64,000 nt of DNA, from the NCBI RefSeq assembly GCF_018141165.1, contig NZ_CP058557.1, positions 806,001-870,000 of the forward strand, in the 5' to 3' direction. Shown here piece after piece: positions 8,675-16,784 of this stretch. This stretch comes from Alkaliphilus sp. B6464 (GTDB taxonomy: Bacteria; Bacillota; Clostridia; Peptostreptococcales; Natronincolaceae). The notes under the pieces were generated by a model that ran no database searches, had not been told where the DNA came from, and saw only the letters and a program-made list of their open reading frames with translations. The translations under genes and the position numbers were made by a program. The first letter of the stretch is position 1. Every line of letters starts with the position of its first letter.

Positions 8675-8710
8675 AAAAGGGTCCCCAACCTTCTATGTTA
8701 GGGACCCTTT
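8675..8710 (-). terminator. Terminator in the cobalamin riboswitch expression platform
   Basis: The stem AAAGGGTCCC..GGGACCCTTT is followed by a T-rich tract on the minus strand. It lies between the B12 aptamer and cbiM, so binding of cobalamin probably promotes termination. Confidence 0.85.
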
Positions 8711-8810
8711 GCCAAGTCTATAAAAATGTACACTTTAAGATATACACTTAAATTAACAGTTGACAAAATATAAGTCTCCCTTCCCTCCGAAGGTTACTAC
8801 ATATAAACTA

Positions 8811-8965
8811 TTAGGCAGGTCTCCTGACTTGTGGATCATCCTACTTTTAACACCTTCCCAGATAAAATCCAGTGGCAAAAGTTAATTTCGTCTCCACTTA
8901 CAGTAGCGGGGGCTGTATCGGATTTTCACCGATTTCCCTATTAATCAAAAAGAACCTAAAGTTTT
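8811..8965 (-). ncRNA. Cobalamin riboswitch aptamer
   Basis: The minus strand shows the B12 box AGTCAGGAGACCTGCCT (8813-8829), GCCACTGG in the core, and the block with CCCCCGCTACTGTAAG near 8905-8920. These are hallmarks of the adenosylcobalamin-class riboswitch. It precedes cbiM and a terminator, so cobalt uptake and insertion should be shut down when B12 is plentiful. Confidence 0.95.
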
Positions 8966-8987
8966 CAATATTCATTTTTCACCTAAT

Positions 8988-9016
8988 ATGGTATCATATA
9001 ACAAAAGTTTCTACAA
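8988..9016 (-). promoter_or_regulatory. Probable promoter of the cobalt operon
   Basis: Minus strand TTGTAG, 17-bp spacer, TACCAT. The match is moderate, but it sits just upstream of the aptamer and just after the transaldolase stop. Confidence 0.45.
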
Positions 9017-9019
9017 TGT

Positions 9020-9664
9020 TTATCTTTTAGTCTTTTCCCAATCGGCTAGAAACTTCTCTATACCTATATCTGTTAAAGGATGCTTAACCATTTGCTTTAA
9101 TATATTATATGGTATAGTCGCTATATGTGACCCAGCCTTAGCCGCATCTACTACATGAAGATTATGACGAGTACTTGCAGCAATTATTTCTGTACTAATA
9201 TTATGCACCTCAAAAATGTGAGCAATCTCTTCAACCAATTGAACTCCATCATAACCGATATCATCCAATCGACCAAGAAACGGACTTACAAAACTAGCAC
9301 CTGCTCTAGCTGCTAATAAAGCTTGAGTAGCTGAAAAAACTAAAGTCACATTTGTTTTTATTCCTCTACTACTAAAGTTACTTACAGCTTTTAGCCCTTC
9401 CTCTGTCATAGGTACTTTAATAACTACGTTTGAATGAATTTTTATAAGATCTTCAGCTTCACTTACCATTTCCTCTGCAGTTTCACCTACAACTTCTGCA
9501 CTAATAGGACCATCCACTAATTGTGTAATTTCCTCTATAACCTGTTTTAAATCTCTTCCTTCTTTTGCAATAAGGGACGGATTTGTAGTAACACCTGATA
9601 GAATCCCCCATTTGCTTATTTCCCTAATCTCGTCTATATTTGCACTGTCAATAAATAATTTCAA
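9020..9664 (-). CDS. Transaldolase family protein (FSA/TalC type)
   Basis: This 214-residue single-domain aldolase of the short transaldolase/fructose-6-phosphate aldolase family transfers or cleaves three-carbon units in the non-oxidative pentose phosphate pathway. [15 protein letters not shown] at the start, [13 protein letters not shown], the Schiff-base lysine in VVIKVPMT (about residue 83) and [15 protein letters not shown] are visible. TTG at 9664 is the chosen start: GGCGGTGA lies 5 nt before it and the protein then begins KLFIDSA as in relatives. It follows kce by 12 bp. Whether it is a transaldolase or an aldolase cannot be told here. Confidence 0.9.
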   Translation of the reverse strand: MKLFIDSANIDEIREISKWGILSGVTTNPSLIAKEGRDLKQVIEEITQLVDGPISAEVVGETAEEMVSEAEDLIKIHSNVVIKVPMTEEGLKAVSNFSSRGIKTNVTLVFSATQALLAARAGASFVSPFLGRLDDIGYDGVQLVEEIAHIFEVHNISTEIIAASTRHNLHVVDAAKAGSHIATIPYNILKQMVKHPLTDIGIEKFLADWEKTKR

Positions 9665-9676
9665 AACTATCACCGC

Positions 9677-10486
9677 CTAAATTTTTAATATTTCTCTAGC
9701 TTCATCAGGAGTAGCAATCTCTCTACCTAATTCCTTTGCTATTCTAACTACTCTTTCCACCAATTGAGCATTTGATTCTGCTAACTGTCCTCTTCCATAA
9801 TAAACATTATCTTCAAAGCCTACCCTAACATGACCGCCTAGCAAAATCCCCATTGTAGCTAGAGGTAGCTCATGTCTACCTATACCTGCCACAGTCCAAG
9901 TAGAACCTTCCGGAATAGACTTTACCATATACATAAGGTCTTCTGCTGTAGCTGGACAAGCTCCAGGAACCCCAAGTACAAAATCAAAATGGAGTGGTGT
10001 ACCTACTAGCCCTTTTTTAACAAGACCTTTAGCGTTTTCAATCATTCCTCTTTCAAAAACTTCAATCTCAGGCTTTACACCTAGTTCCTTCATTCTAATA
10101 GCAAACTTTTCCATATACTCCTGTGAGTTCATGAAAACATCTGGACCAAAGTTACATGTGCCAGCACTAAGTGTAGCCATTTCAGGTTTCAATTCTACAG
10201 GCTGTAGTCTTTCGTCTGGTCCATGCCAAACTGCACCACCTGTAGAAGGCTGAAAAATAATATTACATTTTGATTCTATCTTTTCTTTTATTTCCTTATA
10301 TACGTCATATGATTGAGTTGGATTACCTTCTTTATCTCGTGCATGAATATGTACTATAGAAGCTCCTGCTAAGTAACACTGATAAGCCGCCTCTGCTATT
10401 TCATCTGGTGTTAATGGCAGGTTAGGTTGATTTTTTCTAGTTACTTCTGCCCCCGTTAAAGCAGCTGTAATAATTAATTTATCCAT
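9677..10486 (-). CDS. kce: 3-keto-5-aminohexanoate cleavage enzyme (BKACE family)
   Basis: This 269-residue TIM-barrel enzyme of the beta-keto acid cleavage family, close to Kce of lysine fermentation, condenses 3-keto-5-aminohexanoate with acetyl-CoA to give acetoacetate and 3-aminobutyryl-CoA. Zinc ligands His46 and His48 (VHIHARD), Glu14, and the GFEDN motif with Glu225 are all present. The next gene upstream encodes the enzyme that would act on the product, which supports Kce over other BKACE activities. No kamA, kamD/E or kdd gene is in the window, so the substrate remains an inference. Confidence 0.85.
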   Translation of the reverse strand: MDKLIITAALTGAEVTRKNQPNLPLTPDEIAEAAYQCYLAGASIVHIHARDKEGNPTQSYDVYKEIKEKIESKCNIIFQPSTGGAVWHGPDERLQPVELKPEMATLSAGTCNFGPDVFMNSQEYMEKFAIRMKELGVKPEIEVFERGMIENAKGLVKKGLVGTPLHFDFVLGVPGACPATAEDLMYMVKSIPEGSTWTVAGIGRHELPLATMGILLGGHVRVGFEDNVYYGRGQLAESNAQLVERVVRIAKELGREIATPDEAREILKI

Positions 10487-10573
10487 TTAAATCCCCCTTT
10501 AAATTCATACTAAGGATATGTTTTCTCTAAACCCAAATGCAATAAATGAAACCTTCCTACAGTCTGCTTTGTA

Positions 10574-10954
10574 TTATTTTCTTTGTTTAACCTTAGGTAC
10601 TACGCAGGTACCTACTGCTCTACAAACAACTATGGCCTCTTCTAGCACATCGCAGGCAGAGTCACTAATGTCTGGTCTAGGAACAATAACTTTTCTAGCC
10701 TCAAATGTCATCTTTCTAGATGAATTACCAACATTAGTAATTTCGCCAACTGCTTCTATATAATCTCCTGCATATACAGGTGCTGTAAACTCTACACTTT
10801 CGTAGCCTACAAAAAGTCCTTCGTCACCATCATTTCTAATAAGAAGCTCTGTTGCTACATCACCAAAAAGCTGAAGCATTTTCGCACCATCTACTAAATT
10901 CCCACCATAGTGTGCATCTGCTGCGCTCATCCTCATTCTAATCATAGACTTCAT
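10574..10954 (-). CDS. kal: 3-aminobutyryl-CoA ammonia-lyase
   Basis: This 126-residue hotdog-fold protein of the Kal/beta-alanyl-CoA ammonia-lyase family would remove ammonia from 3-aminobutyryl-CoA to give crotonyl-CoA. Family features are [19 protein letters not shown] at the start, [17 protein letters not shown] and the C-terminal AVGTCVVP. The ATG at 10954 follows AGGGGAGG at good spacing. It heads a kal-kce-transaldolase operon; the gap to kce is 87 bp. Crotonyl-CoA would feed butyrate formation, but those genes are not nearby. Confidence 0.85.
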   Translation of the reverse strand: MKSMIRMRMSAADAHYGGNLVDGAKMLQLFGDVATELLIRNDGDEGLFVGYESVEFTAPVYAGDYIEAVGEITNVGNSSRKMTFEARKVIVPRPDISDSACDVLEEAIVVCRAVGTCVVPKVKQRK

Positions 10955-11037
10955 TATTTTACCTCCCCTATTTATTATTATAATTAACTTTAAGTTTCTC
11001 TGCATACAATTAAATAAATATTATTAATTTCTAACAT

Positions 11038-11065
11038 ATTATATTCTATATTCTTTATTTAACAA
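11038..11065 (-). promoter_or_regulatory. Probable promoter of the kal operon
   Basis: Minus strand TTGTTA, 16-bp spacer, TATAAT, about 84 bp upstream of the kal start. Confidence 0.5.
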
Positions 11066-11097
11066 CAAAATCCTCTTTTAAAAGATAATTGATTGAA

Positions 11098-11174
11098 TTA
11101 ACTAAAAATTTAAATGTTTTTCATTTTTAGTTAATATTTAGTTAATATTTCAAAAAAAGTTCCGAGTTAGTTAA
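11098..11174. repeat. Four copies of TTAGTTAA between divergent promoters
   Basis: TTAGTTAA occurs at 11127, 11138 and 11167 on the plus strand and as TTAACTAA at 11098. The first two form a 12-bp inverted repeat (11098-11109 and 11123-11134). They lie between the kal and transporter promoters and may be operator sites. Confidence 0.6.
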
Positions 11175-11185
11175 AAATATATCAC

Positions 11186-11214
11186 TTGCATCTTAGTAAA
11201 AATAAAATTATAAT
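11186..11214 (+). promoter_or_regulatory. SigA-type promoter of the first symporter
   Basis: TTGCAT, 17-bp spacer, perfect TATAAT. The predicted leader is about 115 nt. Confidence 0.7.
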
Positions 11215-11276
11215 ATAAGTAATTATTCTAAATGTTTTGAATATTATTGATTTAACCTATTATCAGGAGGTGATTT

Positions 11277-11330
11277 TTGAAAGATTCGACAAAATTCAAT
11301 TATACTAAAAAAATAGTTAAGGGAGGGTAA
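11277..11330 (+). CDS. Possible 17-codon leader peptide ORF
   Basis: A TTG codon 4 nt after a near-perfect AGGAGGTGA opens a 17-codon frame (LKDSTKFNYTKKIVKGG by literal reading). Its stop TAA lies 3 nt before the ATG of the symporter, inside that gene's own ribosome-binding region. The layout suits translational coupling. It is too short for homology evidence, so it may simply be a spare ribosome site. Confidence 0.4.
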   Translation: MKDSTKFNYTKKIVKGG

Positions 11331-11333
11331 ATT

Positions 11334-12713
11334 ATGATCGATTTAAACGAAAAGAAAGCAAGGGATCAGTGGGGTTCAAGATTCGGGTTCATTATGGCAG
11401 CTGCTGGATCGGCAATAGGCTTAGGCAACCTTTGGAAATTTCCATACATGGCTGGAAAAAATGGCGGTGGCGCATTTGTTTTTGTATATTTCATTATTTT
11501 GTTATTAGTAGGATTTACGCTGATGTTAGCTGAGATAGTTCTAGGTAGGAATACTCAATTAAGCGCTGTAGGTGCATATAAAAAACTTAGTGAAAAGTGG
11601 TCGTGGTTAGGTGCTATGGGTGTCCTTGCTGGATTTTTAATTCTTTCTTTCTATAGTGTTGTTGGTGGTTGGGTAATAAATTATATAGTCAGATCAGTTA
11701 CTGGAGTATTGAACACCGCTGATATAGATATGCTAGGAAGCCTATTTGGCGGACTAATTACTAGTCCTGTTGAGCCACTTATTTACCACGCAATTTTTAT
11801 GGTTATTACATTAGCAATTGTTATGGGTGGTATCAGTGGAGGAATTGAAAAAGCTTCTAAAATATTAATGCCTGCACTATTTATTATGATGTTTATTGTT
11901 ATGCTTCGTTCTCTTACCCTTGAAGGAGCTATGGAAGGAGTTAAATTCCTATTAGCGCCAGACTTTTCAGCTATTAATGCTTCAGTTATATTAGCGGCTT
12001 TAGGTCAAGTTTTCTTCTCCCTAAGCCTTGGTATGGGATGTATGATAACCTATGGTAGTTATTTAAGTAAAGATGAAGACCTAGTACAAAGTGCTATGAT
12101 TATACCATTGTTAGATACAGCTATAGCTTTACTTGCAGGGTTAACCATCTTACCAGCAGTATTCGCATTTGGATTTAATCCGGGTGAAGGTCCAGGGCTT
12201 CTATTCGTTACACTTCCTGCTGTATTTTCAAAAATGCCGCTTGGTAGCTTATTTGCATTCATATTCTTTACATTAGTGTTGTTCGCGGCTTTAACATCAG
12301 CTATTTCCTTATTAGAAGTAACTGTTTCTTATATGGTAGATGAATTTAAATGGGAACGTAAGAAAGCAACATTTACTATGGCAGCTATTATTTTCTTAGT
12401 AGGGGCTACTGCGTCCCTAGGACTTGGAGTATGGTCTAATATTAAAATAATTGGTGGAAGAGATATATTCGACTCCTTAGACTTTACAGCAAGTAATATT
12501 CTACTTCCTTTAGGTGGAATGCTAATGTGCATCTTTATAGGTTGGGTATGGGGTCTTGAAAATGCCATTAAAGAAGCTTCTAACGAAGGAAAACTTACAT
12601 TTAAATTAGCTCCTTTCTGGGGTTTCTTAGTAAAATGGGTTGCACCTGTTGCTATAGGCATTGTTTTTCTAAATTCTACAGGATTGCTAGATATCATTAA
12701 AGGACTATTCTAA
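11334..12713 (+). CDS. Sodium:neurotransmitter symporter family transporter (1)
   Basis: This 459-residue Na+-coupled amino-acid transporter of the NSS/SNF family (LeuT/MhsT fold) has about 11-12 membrane helices. Helix 1 carries GSAIGLGNLWKFPY, which forms the sodium and substrate sites, and GGISGGIEKASKILMP is also typical. The ATG follows GGGAGGGTAA. The gene is monocistronic with a terminator about 100 bp downstream. It is divergent from kal-kce, so lysine or a related amino acid is possible, but the substrate cannot be read from sequence alone. Confidence 0.93.
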   Translation: MIDLNEKKARDQWGSRFGFIMAAAGSAIGLGNLWKFPYMAGKNGGGAFVFVYFIILLLVGFTLMLAEIVLGRNTQLSAVGAYKKLSEKWSWLGAMGVLAGFLILSFYSVVGGWVINYIVRSVTGVLNTADIDMLGSLFGGLITSPVEPLIYHAIFMVITLAIVMGGISGGIEKASKILMPALFIMMFIVMLRSLTLEGAMEGVKFLLAPDFSAINASVILAALGQVFFSLSLGMGCMITYGSYLSKDEDLVQSAMIIPLLDTAIALLAGLTILPAVFAFGFNPGEGPGLLFVTLPAVFSKMPLGSLFAFIFFTLVLFAALTSAISLLEVTVSYMVDEFKWERKKATFTMAAIIFLVGATASLGLGVWSNIKIIGGRDIFDSLDFTASNILLPLGGMLMCIFIGWVWGLENAIKEASNEGKLTFKLAPFWGFLVKWVAPVAIGIVFLNSTGLLDIIKGLF

Positions 12714-12812
12714 TAGTGATACAATTTCCTTATAAATGTTGCGCTTCTTCATTGCGAAAGATTGGGAATATAAAGAGATAAGATAAAAAATGTAATACCT
12801 CCATAATATAAT

Positions 12813-12841
12813 GCATCCTTTATTAAAGGGTGCTTTTTTTT
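12813..12841 (+). terminator. Terminator of the first symporter
   Basis: The 9-bp stem GCATCCTTT/AAAGGGTGC (one G-T pair) with an ATT loop is followed by eight T residues. Confidence 0.85.
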
Positions 12842-12900
12842 GATATATATATATTTATAAATATTTTTTTAAAAATTAAATATTGTCAAAAAATTAACGC

Positions 12901-12929
12901 TTGCAATTTTCGACATGCATATATATAAT
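12901..12929 (+). promoter_or_regulatory. SigA-type promoter of the second symporter
   Basis: TTGCAA, 17-bp spacer, perfect TATAAT. The leader would be about 315 nt, unusually long. It contains AGGAGGTGA at 13121-13129, more than 120 nt before the real start and followed almost at once by stop codons. Confidence 0.7.
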
Positions 12930-13251
12930 TATGGAATATGAAGAGAGAACCTTTTTAAATTTTAAAATTGTATTTGTATACTAAATTGTTTGTATATTCT
13001 TTCATATATATTTTTTATTTATACATTACTAAATTATTTTAATAGCAGTTGCATAAATATTTGAATTAGATGATTATCCTTTAATTACTTAATGATAATA
13101 TCTATATAAAATCTATTACAAGGAGGTGAATATTAAGTAATACTTGATACATCGGCATTATAATAAGTTCTAATCTATTATATTTTTTAAGTTTTATTTT
13201 TTTATTTTTAATTTTTATTATTTTCAAAATTTTTTATTAGGGGGTTATGTT

Positions 13252-14622
13252 ATGACAGATTTAAAAGAAAAACAAGAAAGAGATCAGTGGGGTTCCAAGC
13301 TTGGATTTATCTTTGCTGCTGCTGGTTCTGCTGTTGGACTAGGTAACCTTTGGAAGTTCCCTTACCTTGCTGGGCAAAATGGTGGTGGGGTATTCGTAGT
13401 AATTTATCTTGGACTAGTATTATTAATTGGTTTTACTTTAATGATGGCAGAGCTTGTACTTGGTAGAAATACACAGCTTAGCCCAGTAGGTGCCTATAGA
13501 AAACTTAAAGAAAAATGGGCATGGGTTGGAGCTATAGGAGTATTAGCTTCCTTCTTAATCGTAACATATTATAGTGTTATCGGTGGATGGATTATTAAAT
13601 ATATCATTTCAGCTCTTACGGGTGCATTTAATACAACAGACCTTGCTACCCTTGAAGGTGTATTTACAAGCTTTATAGGTGCTCCAGTAGAGCCACTTAT
13701 TTATCACGCTATATTTATGTTAATGACATTAGGTATAGTTATGGGTGGTATTAGTGGTGGTATTGAAAAAGCTTCTAAAATTTTAATGCCAGGTTTATTC
13801 ATAATGATGGTCGTATTAATGATAAGATCTATAACACTTCCAGGTGCTATGGAAGGTGTTAAGTACCTTCTACAACCAGATTTCTCAAAATTAAATATGA
13901 GTGTTGTTGTAAGCGCTTTAGGACAAGTATTCTTCTCTCTAAGCCTTGGTATGGGTGTTATTGTTACTTATGGTAGCTACCTTAGCAAAGATGAAAACCT
14001 TGTAGAGTCTTCATTTATTATTCCTGCACTTGATACAATAATAGCTTTACTTGCAGGACTTACAATTTTACCAGCAGTATTTGCTTTAGGATTTGACCCG
14101 GCTGGTGGACCTGGTCTTTTATTTGTAACATTACCAGGTGTATTCGCTAAAATGCCTCTTGGACAATTATTTGCTGTATTATTCTTCGTATTAGTTTTAT
14201 TTGCAGCTGTCACATCTTCTATGTCTTTATTAGAAGCAGCAGTATCTTTAACAGTAGACGAGTTTAACTGGGATCGTAAAAAGGCAACAATTGGATTAGG
14301 AATTCTTGCATTCCTTATCGGTGTACCTTCTTCATTAGCTAACGGTCCTGTACTAGGAAATGTTACATTTATTGCCGGTACTAACTTCTTTGATTCAATG
14401 GGTATTATTACAGATAACCTACTTCTACCATTAGCTGCATTAACACTTGCAATCTTTGTTGGTTGGGTATGGGGTACTGATAAAGCTCTTGCTGAAGCTA
14501 CAAATCAAGGAAAAGTTAAATTCACAATCGGAAAATGTTGGGCATTTGCTATTAAATATGTAGCTCCACTAGCTATAGGATATATCTTAATATCAGGTCT
14601 TATACCACTATTTAAGCAATAA
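13252..14622 (+). CDS. Sodium:neurotransmitter symporter family transporter (2)
   Basis: This 456-residue paralogue of the preceding gene has the same start (DLKEKQERDQWGSKLGF), helix-1 motif GSAVGLGNLWKFPY and GGISGGIEKASKILMPG. The two proteins are alike along their length, pointing to tandem duplication followed by divergence, most visible in the loop after GLGVW/LANGP around residue 360. The ATG follows TTAGGGGG. It is monocistronic between its own promoter and terminator. The substrate is unknown; a small hydrophobic or branched amino acid is typical of the family. Confidence 0.93.
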   Translation: MTDLKEKQERDQWGSKLGFIFAAAGSAVGLGNLWKFPYLAGQNGGGVFVVIYLGLVLLIGFTLMMAELVLGRNTQLSPVGAYRKLKEKWAWVGAIGVLASFLIVTYYSVIGGWIIKYIISALTGAFNTTDLATLEGVFTSFIGAPVEPLIYHAIFMLMTLGIVMGGISGGIEKASKILMPGLFIMMVVLMIRSITLPGAMEGVKYLLQPDFSKLNMSVVVSALGQVFFSLSLGMGVIVTYGSYLSKDENLVESSFIIPALDTIIALLAGLTILPAVFALGFDPAGGPGLLFVTLPGVFAKMPLGQLFAVLFFVLVLFAAVTSSMSLLEAAVSLTVDEFNWDRKKATIGLGILAFLIGVPSSLANGPVLGNVTFIAGTNFFDSMGIITDNLLLPLAALTLAIFVGWVWGTDKALAEATNQGKVKFTIGKCWAFAIKYVAPLAIGYILISGLIPLFKQ

Positions 14623-14644
14623 AATAACTTTAATATTTAATTTA

Positions 14645-14672
14645 AACCTCAGGCTTATCCTGAGGTTTTTTT
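14645..14672 (+). terminator. Terminator of the second symporter
   Basis: A 9-bp perfect stem AACCTCAGG/CCTGAGGTT with loop CTTAT is followed by a T-run. Confidence 0.9.
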
Positions 14673-14723
14673 ATTGTTCTTTGTACCTATGAAGTTAAAC
14701 ATATTATAGGTCAATAATAAAAG

Positions 14724-14760
14724 AAATCACCCTAAAATTAATTAGAGTGATCTTTTTATT
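14724..14760 (-). terminator. Bidirectional terminator between the symporter and SLH genes
   Basis: A stem of 10 bp (ATCACCCTAA with TTAGAGTGAT, one wobble) has T-rich flanks on both strands. It lies directly after the stop of the SLH gene at 14762. Confidence 0.7.
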
Positions 14761-14761
14761 T

Positions 14762-16618
14762 TTATCTTCTTATCATAACCAATACTCTTTTTGCTACTAT
14801 ATAGTTACCATTATCCTCTGCATAAATAACTATTTCGTCTCCTACATTTATATCTCTAAATCTTATTATTCTTCCATCCTCATCATTGTAAATAGTATTA
14901 TCATCTACATCTACTATTATTTCTTCCCGTGCTCCTACTTGAAGTTCTATATTCCCTTTTCTAGAATCCATATAGGTAACCTTACCTTCATAGCTAGCGC
15001 CTTTAAGCTTGCGATAGGTTTCCATACTTACTACTTCGCCATTTTCTATTTCTAGCTCCACCTGATAATTCAGTCTTAAATCGTAAATTCCAGCCTTTTC
15101 ATCTTCTATCATTATTGTAGTATTAGGTGTTAATACAAATGTTTCCGTAGTTTTATCATCTTTTTCGATAGTTATTTGGGTTTTCTGTCCAATATCAATC
15201 TTTTTAATATAACCTTCTACAGTCTCTTGTACACTAGAAGCATTTACATAGGTTACCGTTTCATATTCTTTAGTAATTTTTACTTCATCACCTACTTTTA
15301 TTTCATCAAAGGATACAGTCTTACGATCTCTTTTTAAAGTAGCTTTAGAAGTAATAGTAAATGTCTCTCTAGTATTGTCGTCTAGTAGCACCTCTAAAGT
15401 ATATTTATCCTTACTGCCGCCCTTAGATTTAACTACACCATCTAGAGTCTTTTCCTTTGTTTCAGCTTCTATCTTAATTATTTCTTCATCAATATGTGTA
15501 ATATAAATTATATCACCTGGAGTTAAATCTTTTATATTAACAGACTTATCCATTAAATATACCTTACTGCTTGTGGTAAATGATAATCCCTTTACATTAT
15601 CTTTATCATCCTTAATAAATACCTTAGGATCTCTTCCCTCTAAGTAATAATAAAAATAACCTTCTAATACTTCTTCAGTTGTAATTGCCTTTATATCTAT
15701 TATAATGTCATCCTCAACTATAGCAGTTACCGACTGTCCTATTTCTAGTTGCTTTGCAGTAGCAGTTTTACCATCAACAGTGATATTTGCATTAGAAGCA
15801 ATATCATAAATCTGCTGTTTACTTCCATTTGCTATAGAAATAATGTTTTTAGTACCTAAAATAACATTATCTACCTCTCCATTAATCGTTTCTCTTACTG
15901 TATTTGTAGGAGGTAGTGTTGTAGTAGGTGGTGTTGTAGGATTGCCGCTTGAGCCTTTATCCAAAATTTTAGCAGCCAATGAAGCAAGCTTAGAAACTTC
16001 TGCCCTACTTATCAAATTGTCAGGTAAGAAACGTCCATTATTACTTTCCTTATCCAATATTCCTTTTTTCAATAATAAATCAATATAAGGTGCAGCTGCT
16101 GTTGGAATACTCATTTCATCTATATAAGGAATTACATATATAGTTCCGATCTGTTCACCAGCTCCGTACTGTAGAACCCTTCCAATATAAGTAGCTACTT
16201 CATGACGCTTAGCATCTAAATTTTTACCAGAGGATACTAATCCCGTTAAATCTTCCTTTAATAAAATATCATTAAAAAGAGCATAGGCAGTTGCACCTTG
16301 AGCCCAAGCCGGAATCTTATACTGTTCTAATTCTTGCTTATATTTATTTGTATAATATCCTGCCTCATTATCGGTATAACCCATAAGCTTCGATATCATA
16401 ACTATAGTCTCTAGCTTTGTAATATTTCCTTGTGGTTTAAATGTAGCATCTGGGTAACCCGTTGTAATTTTACGATTATAAATATCCTCTATATATTCCT
16501 TTGCCCAATGACCGCTAATATCAGTAAAAACTGTTGGTGCAGCAAAGGATAAAGCGCTACTTAGCGTAACAGATAGTGTAACCATAGCAACAGCTGTCCT
16601 AAATTTTGTTCGACTCAT
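14762..16618 (-). CDS. SLH-domain cell-surface protein
   Basis: This 618-residue exported protein has a signal peptide to about residue 27 (ending SFAAP). Three SLH repeats follow at about 30-220 (first FTDISGHWAKEYIEDIY; third with ISRAEVSKL), then a Thr/Pro-rich linker. The rest is four or more beta-rich repeats with phrases such as GDEVKITKEYETVTY and GDEIVIYAEDNG. SLH modules normally bind pyruvylated wall polymer, so this is a wall-anchored protein whose outer part is of unknown function. It is a single-gene unit with a SigH-like promoter upstream. The repeats resemble parts of the gene at 18341. Confidence 0.88.
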   Translation of the reverse strand: MSRTKFRTAVAMVTLSVTLSSALSFAAPTVFTDISGHWAKEYIEDIYNRKITTGYPDATFKPQGNITKLETIVMISKLMGYTDNEAGYYTNKYKQELEQYKIPAWAQGATAYALFNDILLKEDLTGLVSSGKNLDAKRHEVATYIGRVLQYGAGEQIGTIYVIPYIDEMSIPTAAAPYIDLLLKKGILDKESNNGRFLPDNLISRAEVSKLASLAAKILDKGSSGNPTTPPTTTLPPTNTVRETINGEVDNVILGTKNIISIANGSKQQIYDIASNANITVDGKTATAKQLEIGQSVTAIVEDDIIIDIKAITTEEVLEGYFYYYLEGRDPKVFIKDDKDNVKGLSFTTSSKVYLMDKSVNIKDLTPGDIIYITHIDEEIIKIEAETKEKTLDGVVKSKGGSKDKYTLEVLLDDNTRETFTITSKATLKRDRKTVSFDEIKVGDEVKITKEYETVTYVNASSVQETVEGYIKKIDIGQKTQITIEKDDKTTETFVLTPNTTIMIEDEKAGIYDLRLNYQVELEIENGEVVSMETYRKLKGASYEGKVTYMDSRKGNIELQVGAREEIIVDVDDNTIYNDEDGRIIRFRDINVGDEIVIYAEDNGNYIVAKRVLVMIRR

Positions 16619-16667
16619 TATTTTTTTCTCCTCCTCTTATATATTTCTCATTTCTATATTTAGTATA

Positions 16668-16696
16668 TAATTCTACACAAACCTTGTTTTTCCTTC
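16668..16696 (-). promoter_or_regulatory. Possible SigH-type promoter
   Basis: The minus strand reads GAAGGAAAA, 11 bp, GTAGAATTA. This fits the Bacillus SigH pattern (RNAGGAWWW, 11-12 bp, RNNGAAT) about 50 bp upstream of the SLH gene. No convincing SigA -35 is seen. Chance matches are possible in AT-rich DNA. Confidence 0.4.
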
Positions 16697-16740
16697 ATCT
16701 TTATTAATATATTATGATTTGTCATTGTTTTGTAATAAAA

Positions 16741-16782
16741 ACGAGAATGTCCCTCTCTATTATTAGAGAAAAACATTCTCGT
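16741..16782 (-). terminator. Terminator of the TIG/SLH surface operon
   Basis: A 10-bp outer stem ACGAGAATGT/ACATTCTCGT with an inner CTCTAATAATAGAG stem is followed by TTTTATT on the minus strand. It lies 3 bp after the stop of the last operon gene. Confidence 0.85.
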
Positions 16783-16784
16783 GC

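Noticed and set aside
13132-13140. Leader ORF before the second symporter
   Set aside because: The orphan Shine-Dalgarno at 13121 is followed only by ATT AAG TAA; no credible start codon at proper spacing.
14747-15055. Plus-strand frame of 102 codons
   Set aside because: It is antisense to the SLH gene and is a product of its codon bias.
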